A stretch of DNA of 30,370 nucleotides, taken from NCBI GenBank assembly GCA_045612485.1, contig JAZKZE010000087.1, positions 1-30,370 of the forward strand, read 5' to 3'. Position 1 is the stretch's first letter; every line of letters starts with the position of its first letter. Positions 8,288-15,027 of this stretch are shown in pieces. Source of the DNA: RGIG5327 sp045612485. Lineage in GTDB: Bacteria > Verrucomicrobiota > Lentisphaeria > Victivallales > UBA1829. The translations under genes and the position numbers were made by a program. Under the pieces are notes generated by a model that did not search any database, was not told the origin of the DNA, and saw only the letters and a list, made by a program, of their open reading frames with translations.

Positions 8288-8333
8288 ACTATATATATTA
8301 ATAAGATAAAGCATTAAATCAAGGAATCACTAC

Positions 8334-9353
8334 ATGGCAGAAACGTCAGAAAAAAATAAAAACTCATTCTTCAGGGAAATATCGGAAAGTATTGTATATG
8401 GATTATTTCTGATTCCGGCTGAACTTATCCGGCATTTGAGCTTGAAACAAGCCTATAATCTTGTTAAAATTGCCGCTTTCTTCTTTTATTACCTGGATTT
8501 CAAGCACAGAAAACGTATTATAACCCATTTGCTCCACAGCGGGATCGTTTCCAGTCAGAAAGAGGCGAAGTCTCTCGCAAAGAAAAACTTTGTACACATG
8601 TTGAAGGTTTTTGTGGAAGTCGTGAAATTCGATCAGATCATTACAAAGGAAAATCATAAGGAATATATCAGTATCGACCCGGAATTTACCCGGGAAATGG
8701 CAGATGTGGTGGATCCGGAAACATCCATTCCTGCGATCCTTGCATCCATGCATCTGGGAAACTGGGAGTTGGCTGCAAACTGTTACAGTTACTATACCAA
8801 CCAGACGATGTGTTCCATTATGCGTCCCCTTGCCAATAAAAAAATCGGTAACTATTTCTACACGAAAAGAAATGGTATTGCCCATGAAACGGTTTCCAAG
8901 GAAAAAGGAGTCAAACCGCTTCTTAACGCACTGCGTGCCGGTAAGACGATTGCGATCGTAGCCGATCAGCATGCCAGTCACAATGAAGGGATCGAACTTA
9001 CATTTTTCGGTCATCCTGCAAGAACTCATATGACCCCTGCCCTGCTGCATCTGAAAACATCTGTTCCCATCTTTACTGCGGTGGTAGTCCGTAAAGATGA
9101 TGATTTTCATTTTATGCTCACAGCCGGAAAACTTATCCGCTATACTCCTACCGGAGACAAGGAAAAAGATATCCGTGCCATTACCGAAGCCTACTCTGCC
9201 TCTTATGAAAAACTCATCAGAAGATTCCCCGATCAGTGGCTCTGGGCACACCGTCGCTGGCTGGACTGCGGCAGACACGCTTCTTGGTCTCCTGACCATT
9301 TTGAAACTGTCAAACGCAACCAAACGGCAGAAAACGATAAAACAAAGGGTTGA
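8334..9353 (+). CDS. Lipid A biosynthesis acyltransferase family protein (LpxL/HtrB-like)
   Basis: This 339-residue protein fits the lysophospholipid/lipid A acyltransferase family, inner-membrane enzymes that transfer an acyl chain from acyl-ACP to lipid A precursors. The catalytic HX4E motif is HLGNWE (H140, E145). The conserved DQHAS (211-215), ELTFFG and PDQWLWAHRRW (299-309) blocks follow at typical spacing. An N-terminal hydrophobic stretch (about 19-55) would anchor it at the inner membrane. Its presence implies an outer membrane with lipid A or a related lipid. It has its own promoter and seems monocistronic; the next gene starts 79 nt later. Which acyl position it serves cannot be told from sequence. 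Confidence 0.9.
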   Translation: MAETSEKNKNSFFREISESIVYGLFLIPAELIRHLSLKQAYNLVKIAAFFFYYLDFKHRKRIITHLLHSGIVSSQKEAKSLAKKNFVHMLKVFVEVVKFDQIITKENHKEYISIDPEFTREMADVVDPETSIPAILASMHLGNWELAANCYSYYTNQTMCSIMRPLANKKIGNYFYTKRNGIAHETVSKEKGVKPLLNALRAGKTIAIVADQHASHNEGIELTFFGHPARTHMTPALLHLKTSVPIFTAVVVRKDDDFHFMLTAGKLIRYTPTGDKEKDIRAITEAYSASYEKLIRRFPDQWLWAHRRWLDCGRHASWSPDHFETVKRNQTAENDKTKG

Positions 9354-9432
9354 AAAAGCCCCCCTCCCCTGTAAATAAAATCTTTTTTGAAATTATTTCA
9401 AATTATAAAAATCATCTGAAAGGATAGAAAAA

Positions 9433-10137
9433 ATGGAAAGACAAACTGTTGATAAAATGGATCATAAAAAGATCCTTGTCGCCCCTTCCCTGCTGGCTGC
9501 GGACTTTGCCAATCTGGAAAGTGAACTTAAAAGAATTGAAGAAGGTGGTGCCGATCTGCTCCATCTGGACATCATGGACGGTCATTTCGTTCCCAATCTG
9601 ACAATGGGGCCTCCCGTGATCTCTGCGATCCGCAAGATAAGCAAGCTTCCCTTTGACGTGCATCTCATGCTTACCGATCCCATTAAATATGTGGAACCCT
9701 TCTGCAAAGCCGGTGCTGATCTTATTACATTCCATATTGAATGTGACAATGATGCCGATGAAGTGATCTCCGCGATCCGCAAACAGGGCGTTTCTGTGGG
9801 AATTTCAGTAAAACCCAAAACTCCGGCTTCCGCCATTGAAAAATATCTGGATAAGATCGATCTTGTTCTGGTCATGTCCGTGGAACCCGGTTTCGGCGGT
9901 CAGTCCTTTATGAGTGAAGTCGTACCAAAGATCGCCGAGATCAGACAGATGGCAGATAAAGTCAACCCCACTCTCCATGTGGAAGTTGACGGCGGTATTG
10001 ATGGTAAAACAGTCAACAGTGTCGTTCCCGCCGGAGCCAATATGCTGGTAGCCGGTACGGCAGTCTTCCGCGCTCCCGATGGAGCAAAAGCTGCTATTGA
10101 AAGACTTCACGCTGCACAGGATCAGCTCCCCGGATAA
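9433..10137 (+). CDS. rpe: Ribulose-phosphate 3-epimerase
   Basis: This 234-residue TIM-barrel enzyme interconverts ribulose 5-phosphate and xylulose 5-phosphate in the pentose phosphate pathway. The N-terminal APSLLAADF block, HLDIMDGHFVPN (44-55) and DVHLML (75-80) are textbook. The four metal ligands fall at H44, D46, H77 and D186 (in VEVDGGID). MSVEPGFGGQSF (148-159) is the phosphate-side loop. The start at 9433 follows AAGGA at 9420-9424 and gives a nine-residue extension over many homologues; Met9 (9457) is an alternative. A TTTGAAA/TTTCAAA inverted repeat with a 3-nt centre lies at 9386-9402 upstream and could be a control site. The next gene follows after only 3 nt. Confidence 0.97.
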   Translation: MERQTVDKMDHKKILVAPSLLAADFANLESELKRIEEGGADLLHLDIMDGHFVPNLTMGPPVISAIRKISKLPFDVHLMLTDPIKYVEPFCKAGADLITFHIECDNDADEVISAIRKQGVSVGISVKPKTPASAIEKYLDKIDLVLVMSVEPGFGGQSFMSEVVPKIAEIRQMADKVNPTLHVEVDGGIDGKTVNSVVPAGANMLVAGTAVFRAPDGAKAAIERLHAAQDQLPG

Positions 10138-10140
10138 AAA

Positions 10141-11901
10141 ATGAAGAAACTTTTCACCTTTCATGATTTTCTGATCCAAAAATACGGAAAAGCCCTGCAA
10201 AGGCTTTCCTTTGATCTGGGGCTTTCCTGCCCCAACAGGAAAGGTGAAAGCTCTTCCGGCTGTGCTTTCTGCAGTGCAAAGGGGGCAAGGGCAAGACATC
10301 TGCCCCCGGATATGACACTGGAAATGCAAGCGCAAAGGGGGAAAAAATATCTCCATGACCGTTATGGTTTTGACGGTCCTTATATAGCTTATTTTCAAGC
10401 ATATACCAATACTTACGCTCCTCTTGAAGTCTTGAAAAGTCTTTATGAAAAGGTGTTCACCCTTGCTGACTTCAAAATGGTCATCATCTCTACAAGACCG
10501 GATTGTCTTCCGGATGATGTGCTGGACTATATCGCATCCCTGAAAGAGAGATTTGAAGTCATTCTTGAGCTTGGTGTACAAAGTGCTGTTGATGAAACCC
10601 TTCTGAAAATCAACAGAGGTCATGATTTTGCCTGCGTGGAGGATGCTGTAAAACGTGCTGCCGCCAAAGGGATACAGTGTGCGGCACACGTTATTCTGGG
10701 ATTGCCCGGTGAAAATATGGAGCATTATCTTTACACGGCAAAAAAACTTGCAGCACTCCCTTTTTCAGCAATAAAAGTACATAATCTTCTTGTTCTTCGG
10801 GATACCCCCATGGCGGCAATGCTGCACAAAGGTGAAGTAAAAGCTCTGAATGAGTTTGAATATGCAGAAGCCCTGAAAGCATTTCTTGCAGAGCTTCCGG
10901 AAAACTGGATCATTATGCGTTTAAGTGCTGAAGATGATCCGGAAAAGATCCTTGCGCCGAAATGGTGGATGAGCAAGGGAAAATTTTTACAGACATTCAG
11001 GGACAGTTTTGAAAATACCGGAAAACAGGCTCATCCGGATTCTTTCCATGCGGTTCAGACACAGGATGGTTCCTATACTTTTTACCATCCGGAGTATAAA
11101 CAGTATTTTCATTCGGTTGCCGGAGCCTTTACAGAATCATGGAAAAAATATCTTTACCCCTGTAATATTCCTGCAAGGATCGCCAACGGGGAAAATCTCC
11201 GTATCCTTGAAGTGGGATTCGGACTGGGGTGCAATGTGACTGCACTGGCTGAGTGTATCAGAAAAGAAGAGAAAAAAGAAGGGAGTATAAATGTTACTTC
11301 CCTGGAGATTGACCCGAAAGTACTGGATGCCGCTTTGTATCTTCCTGAACATCCGGGAAAAGATATCCTTGTTTCTTTACAGAAGGAGTATATATATAAG
11401 GAAAAAGGATTTGTTTCACGGATCATTTTTTCCGATGCGAGAAAATTCTTCAGAGAAAATACTGCGCTGTTTGATGTGATTTTTCTTGACGGCTTTTCTC
11501 CCGACCATAATCCGGAACTCTGGACAATGGATATTCTTGAAAAGATGAAAGAATGTCTTTCCCCATCCGGAATGATCGCTACATATTGCAGAGCTTATCC
11601 TTTTATTAATGCTTTGCTGAAGAATGATTTCCGGGTCTTTGAAACGGAAGCCTACGGCAGACGTCATGGCGGAACTCTTGCGTTGTGCACACGATCCCCC
11701 CTGCCCTTACAGAATACAGAAGAAAATACCAATATTCCTTTATCGGAAAAAGATTTGCATATTGCTCTGGATTCCACTGCCGGGATCCCTTATCGTGATC
11801 CCGGTTTGGTTATTTCACGCGCAGAGATACTCCGGATGCGTAAAATTGAGGTGGAAACAAAACGCAGAGAAGGCATGCCCAAGTGGTATAAAGGAAAATA
11901 A
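10141..11901 (+). CDS. Fusion of TIGR01212/MnmL-like radical SAM enzyme and MnmC-type methyltransferase
   Basis: The 586-residue protein is a two-domain fusion. Residues 1-295 fit the TIGR01212 (YhcC/YtqA) radical SAM family: C30, C41 and C44 (CX10CX2C) for the 4Fe-4S cluster, then YFQAYTNTYA, ELGVQSAVDETL, NRGHD, HVILGLPGE and the late WW pair. Residues about 300-586 are a Rossmann methyltransferase of the MnmC (DUF752) type: SAM-binding LEVGFGLGCN (356-365), SLEIDP (387-392), and the signature LDGFSPDHNPELW (449-461). In Bacillus a YtqA-type enzyme (MnmL) and a separate methyltransferase (MnmM) finish the mnm5 side chain of tRNA wobble uridine; here the two steps appear joined, though the methyltransferase is MnmC-like. 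It starts 3 nt after rpe and is probably co-transcribed. Confidence 0.88.
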   Translation: MKKLFTFHDFLIQKYGKALQRLSFDLGLSCPNRKGESSSGCAFCSAKGARARHLPPDMTLEMQAQRGKKYLHDRYGFDGPYIAYFQAYTNTYAPLEVLKSLYEKVFTLADFKMVIISTRPDCLPDDVLDYIASLKERFEVILELGVQSAVDETLLKINRGHDFACVEDAVKRAAAKGIQCAAHVILGLPGENMEHYLYTAKKLAALPFSAIKVHNLLVLRDTPMAAMLHKGEVKALNEFEYAEALKAFLAELPENWIIMRLSAEDDPEKILAPKWWMSKGKFLQTFRDSFENTGKQAHPDSFHAVQTQDGSYTFYHPEYKQYFHSVAGAFTESWKKYLYPCNIPARIANGENLRILEVGFGLGCNVTALAECIRKEEKKEGSINVTSLEIDPKVLDAALYLPEHPGKDILVSLQKEYIYKEKGFVSRIIFSDARKFFRENTALFDVIFLDGFSPDHNPELWTMDILEKMKECLSPSGMIATYCRAYPFINALLKNDFRVFETEAYGRRHGGTLALCTRSPLPLQNTEENTNIPLSEKDLHIALDSTAGIPYRDPGLVISRAEILRMRKIEVETKRREGMPKWYKGK

Positions 11902-11919
11902 AATATACTTACCGGAAAA

Positions 11920-12582
11920 TTACTTTAATTTACCTTCTTTATCATTCCGGATTATAGAATCCTGCAAAATATCAAAAAGTTCTTCTGCAAAAAGTTTATG
12001 ACCTTCTTTTGTAAGATGGATCCCGTCGGAGCAAACAAATTTTTCCATATCAGGTCTCATTATTTCTGAAAGATCTAAAACTTTATAATCATATTTTTTA
12101 TAAAAGGAACGAGCTTTATTTCTTTCCACTTCCAGCATTTCATCCAAACCTTTCCAGATTTTGAATGATTCCTGCCATGCAGGATGACGGTAGGTCATGT
12201 GTTTTTCATTGATAACAGGATTGAGGACAACGCCGATCCTCTGACAGTTTTGTGGAAGTTTTTGCTGAAATTCCTCCATCAGTTGTTCAAATTCTCCCTC
12301 GAGAAGACATCTTTCCGGTCTGGCAAGATCTTTATTATTTGCCCCGAACATCACAAGACAGTAATCCGGGGAATACTGTAAAACAAATTCATCAAATTTC
12401 TGCATCAGTTCTCTTGTTGACCAGCCGCCGGCAGCACCGTTGAAAATGGAGAAACATACAGAGGAAAATCTTTCAGAAAGTTTTTTATGCAATATGGAGT
12501 AGTAACGGTCAGCAACAGTTTCCGCACCAAGACGTCCTTCCATGATGGAAGAACCGAAAAGAGCGATTTTGATGTTTTTCAT
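11920..12582 (-). CDS. SGNH/GDSL-type hydrolase
   Basis: This is a predicted esterase of the SGNH family, 220 residues from the ATG at 12582. The four family blocks are visible: ALFGSSIMEG (block I, with GSS replacing GDS around the nucleophile Ser), FNGAAGGWST (block II Gly), MFGANN (block III Asn), and DGIHLTKEGH (block V with catalytic Asp and His). No signal peptide is seen, so it is likely cytoplasmic. The frame can be extended to a TTG at 12636, but that stretch contains a good minus-strand promoter, so I prefer the ATG. Family members deacetylate sugars or hydrolyse lipids; the substrate here is unknown. It converges on the radical SAM fusion gene with an 18-nt gap and no terminator in between. 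Confidence 0.82.
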   Translation of the reverse strand: MKNIKIALFGSSIMEGRLGAETVADRYYSILHKKLSERFSSVCFSIFNGAAGGWSTRELMQKFDEFVLQYSPDYCLVMFGANNKDLARPERCLLEGEFEQLMEEFQQKLPQNCQRIGVVLNPVINEKHMTYRHPAWQESFKIWKGLDEMLEVERNKARSFYKKYDYKVLDLSEIMRPDMEKFVCSDGIHLTKEGHKLFAEELFDILQDSIIRNDKEGKLK

Positions 12583-12619
12583 TTTCTTGTATTCTTTTTT
12601 GCTTGCGTTTATTGTAATT

Positions 12620-12655
12620 CCGGTATAATATAGCAAATTTATTCTCTTTTACAAA
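12620..12655 (-). promoter_or_regulatory. Candidate promoter for the SGNH hydrolase
   Basis: On the minus strand, TTGTAA is followed after 16 nt by TATATT (or after 18 nt by TATTAT), about 40 bases upstream of the ATG at 12582. This argues against the longer TTG-initiated reading of the gene. Confidence 0.5.
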
Positions 12656-12705
12656 TACTTTTGATTTTATGCTTCAAAAAAATCTCTTTTTTTTATTTCC
12701 GGGTA

Positions 12706-12761
12706 TTGAAAAATCATTTTGTTTGATTATAGTTATAATTAGAAAACAAATGTAATATAAC
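12706..12761 (+). promoter_or_regulatory. Promoter with overlapping inverted repeats upstream of the regulator
   Basis: TTGAAA (12706-12711), a 16-nt spacer and TATAGT (12728-12733) form a promoter. Two inverted repeats overlap it: TTTGTTT (12718-12724) with AAACAAA (12744-12750), and GTTATA (12732-12737) with TATAAC (12756-12761). Such sites could be operators for the downstream regulator, but AT-rich DNA produces chance repeats, so the operator reading is tentative. Confidence 0.45.
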
Positions 12762-12785
12762 AAAAGTACAACAAAGAATACGATT

Positions 12786-13874
12786 ATGCCGGCATCAAAA
12801 AGTGATGAGATCCTGAAAAAAATCTACCGTGAACTTGCCGCCGGAAAACTGGGGCAGATCGGCACGCCTTTTTTAACCGTAAGGGAACTTGCCGCATCGG
12901 AAAATATTTCTTTAAAAACCGCCTTCAATATTGTAAGCAGACTCAATGAAGAAGGGATCATCGGCAAAGAAGGCAGATCCTACAAAATATTGAAAACCCT
13001 TCCCCCTGCCCTGAACAGGAAAAGCAGTATGCTTATCGGTTTTATGGCGACCTGTCTGGAAAGTCCTTTTTTTGCAAAACTGGCATGTCATGCGGAGGAA
13101 ATGGCACATTCCGCCGGGGCAAGCCTTATCATTGCCAGCAGCAATTATGATTTTGAAACGGAAAAAGAGCGTCTGGAAATGTTTGTAAGACAGGGGGTAT
13201 CCGGGATCATGATCTGCCCCTGGGCTGCGACAAAAAAAGAAGAGGCGTTCTACAAAACATTGAATGTACCTTTTGTGCTGCTGGGAAGAAAACTGGAAAC
13301 GATTTCCTGTGATGCTGTGCTTGTCAACAATCAGAAAGCCGGTACCCAGATGGCGTACCATCTTTGCAAACAGGGGATAAAAGAATTTGCCTATATCGGT
13401 CAGAAAGGAAAGTTACGGGATTCCCGTTTATCCGGATTCCGCACGGGATTGATGGAAAACGCCATTTCAGAAGAGAGTTTAAGCACTCATTTTCTGGACA
13501 GTCATTCACCGGAAGAGTGCCGCAGAACGATTTTGAAACTTTTGAAAAACCGTTCAGGGAACAGGCTTGGCATCTTCTGTTACCACGATCTTTTTGCGGT
13601 AAGGGTCATTCATTGCTGCGCAGAATTGGGAATCAGGATACCTGAAGAAGTATCGGTTGCGGGCTTTGATGATCTTCCTGCGGCAAAAGAGATCTATCCC
13701 CCCTTGACAAGTGTTTCCTATCCGGTTCCGGAAATGGCAAGGATCGCCTTTGAGACTTTGTATGCGAAGATCCGTTTCGGCACCCATCCGGACGGGGGGA
13801 TCGCCCGGTATCTGGATTCAAAATGTGTCATCAGAGAAAGTACAGTAATCAAAAATAATCACCCGAACAGATAA
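12786..13874 (+). CDS. GntR-HTH / LacI-type sensor transcriptional regulator
   Basis: The 362-residue protein joins an N-terminal winged helix-turn-helix of GntR type (about 5-70; FLTVRELAASENISLKTAFN then RLNEEGII) to a periplasmic-binding-like LacI/GalR sensor domain (about 80-355; SMLIGFMATCLESPFF, VSGIMICPW, FVLLGRKL, SCDAVLVNN, VAGFDD, LTSVSYP). This is the architecture of AraR-type sugar regulators, in which a sugar or sugar phosphate releases the operator. It is the first gene of the glycosidase locus and the next gene starts 25 nt downstream, so it probably controls itself and the whole cluster. The ligand is unknown; the neighbouring hexosaminidases suggest an amino sugar. Confidence 0.88.
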   Translation: MPASKSDEILKKIYRELAAGKLGQIGTPFLTVRELAASENISLKTAFNIVSRLNEEGIIGKEGRSYKILKTLPPALNRKSSMLIGFMATCLESPFFAKLACHAEEMAHSAGASLIIASSNYDFETEKERLEMFVRQGVSGIMICPWAATKKEEAFYKTLNVPFVLLGRKLETISCDAVLVNNQKAGTQMAYHLCKQGIKEFAYIGQKGKLRDSRLSGFRTGLMENAISEESLSTHFLDSHSPEECRRTILKLLKNRSGNRLGIFCYHDLFAVRVIHCCAELGIRIPEEVSVAGFDDLPAAKEIYPPLTSVSYPVPEMARIAFETLYAKIRFGTHPDGGIARYLDSKCVIRESTVIKNNHPNR

Positions 13875-13899
13875 AAACAATACAAAAGAAAGGTTTATT

Positions 13900-14964
13900 A
13901 TGGCTATCACCCAGACCTCCATCAGTTATTACGGTCTCAATTATGTGGAACATGCAGAAAAAGATTTTGCAGAAATGCTGGATCACGGCTGTACCACCGT
14001 TATCCTTGCAGTAACCGAATTTGACTTTGACTTCTGGAGACCCAATATTCCCAAAATCGTGGATAAAGCTCATGAAATGGGATTGAGAGTCATTATCGAC
14101 CCCTGGGGAAACGGAAAATACTTCGGCGGGGAACAGGTAAGTAAATTTTTGCAGGATAATGTGGAAAACCGTCAGGTCTCCGCTTTGACCGGAGAAAAAC
14201 TCCCCTATGCCTGCTTCAATACAAATTCTTACAGAGATTACTTCAAAAACTTCTGTCTCACCCTTGCCCGGGAAACCAATGCCGACGGTTTCTTCTGGGA
14301 TGAACCCCACTACGCCTTCCCTAAAGGGATTGCCTCCATTACCGGCGGTGTGGCAGACGATTGGACATGCTATTGCCCTGTGTGCCGGAAACGCTTTGAG
14401 GATTATTACGGCTATCCCATGCCCCGTTATATGACAAATGATGTAAAACTTTTCCGCTGGAGAGAAGCTCTTGTGGTACTGGAAGAAACTTCCAAAGCTC
14501 TGAAAGAACTTAATCCCAAGCTGGAGATCACCTGCTGCGTTCATGCCACCCAGAACGGTTATTATGTTTCTGAATACAGAGGCTACGACAACTGGGATAT
14601 GGTTGCTGCATGTCCCTATTTTGATGTGTTTTCCACCACAATCGTCAACTGGGCTCTTCCGGAAGACTTCTACCGTGATATTACCGAACGCACCGTTGCT
14701 GTTGCCAGAAAATACGGTAAAAAAGCGGAACGCTGGCTGATGGGCTATTACAAACAGCCCAAAGACTGGGCACAGGTGGCAAAATGGGCGGATATTGCGG
14801 AAGAAGCCGGTGTTGACCGGATCGCCGCATGGACCTACCGGGGCGGTTACGGTACAGTTGTCGGCGCACCCGATGCCCTGAAATTGTGGGATACCATTGG
14901 TGAAAACTATAAGAGAGTTCTGAAAAACGGTAAAAAAACTGCTGCAAAAGGTAAAAAGAAATAA
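13900..14964 (+). CDS. Uncharacterised TIM-barrel glycosidase-like protein
   Basis: I do not recognise a named family for this 354-residue protein. It looks like a (beta/alpha)8 hydrolase: LDHGCTTVILAVTEFDFDFW early, GLRVIIDPWGN (61-71), and NADGFFWDEPHY (127-138) with D134/E135 placed as acid/base residues usually are at the end of strand 4. A CYCPVC cluster (157-162, then RKRFEDYYG) could bind a metal or stabilise a loop; the same arrangement follows the catalytic pair in many glycosidase-like proteins. YFDVFSTTIVNW, RWLMGYY and DRIAAWTYRGG mark later strands. There is no signal peptide. The tail GKKTAAKGKKK is lysine-rich. AAAGG precedes the start. By context it acts on a sugar in the cytoplasm. 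Confidence 0.6.
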   Translation: MAITQTSISYYGLNYVEHAEKDFAEMLDHGCTTVILAVTEFDFDFWRPNIPKIVDKAHEMGLRVIIDPWGNGKYFGGEQVSKFLQDNVENRQVSALTGEKLPYACFNTNSYRDYFKNFCLTLARETNADGFFWDEPHYAFPKGIASITGGVADDWTCYCPVCRKRFEDYYGYPMPRYMTNDVKLFRWREALVVLEETSKALKELNPKLEITCCVHATQNGYYVSEYRGYDNWDMVAACPYFDVFSTTIVNWALPEDFYRDITERTVAVARKYGKKAERWLMGYYKQPKDWAQVAKWADIAEEAGVDRIAAWTYRGGYGTVVGAPDALKLWDTIGENYKRVLKNGKKTAAKGKKK

Positions 14965-14970
14965 AAACAT

Positions 14971-15000
14971 GACCGGGGAAAGGCTTTTTCTTTCCCCTGC
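14971..15000 (+). promoter_or_regulatory. Intercistronic hairpin
   Basis: GGGGAAAG (14975-14982) and CTTTCCCC (14990-14997) form a perfect 8-bp stem with a 7-nt loop between the TIM-barrel gene and the GH89-like gene. There is no T tract after it, so it is more likely an RNA-stability or partial-attenuation element than a terminator. Confidence 0.5.
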
Positions 15001-15027
15001 ATAAACTTGTAAATAAAGGAAAATATC

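Larger units (their letters stand above)
7530..8333. other. 804-bp non-coding region with several repeats
   Basis: No frame here has coding character: the two minus-strand frames of about 70 codons (7609-7821 and 8040-8252) have no ribosome-binding site, no recognisable motif and low-complexity content. The region is strongly AT-rich, with embedded GC-rich elements. It holds the inverted repeat at 7537-7614, a near-identical 24-bp direct repeat at 7941 and 8181, a tandem 11-mer at 8124-8145, a cluster of TGATAA words at 8000-8075, and the promoter at 8260-8287. A structured RNA, a regulatory region or decayed DNA are all possible. Confidence 0.5.

Noticed and set aside
7530..8333. Possible CRISPR array or replication origin
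   Set aside because: There are only two copies of any repeat of suitable length, spaced 240 bp apart, with no cas genes; DnaA-like words are few and imperfect, with no replication genes next to them.
8403..9323. 306-codon minus-strand open frame inside the acyltransferase gene
   Set aside because: The plus strand has the HX4E and PDQWLWAHRRW motifs and a promoter; the antisense frame has neither.
12583..12636. N-terminal extension of the SGNH hydrolase to a TTG start
   Set aside because: The stretch overlaps a good minus-strand promoter and adds 18 residues with no family match.
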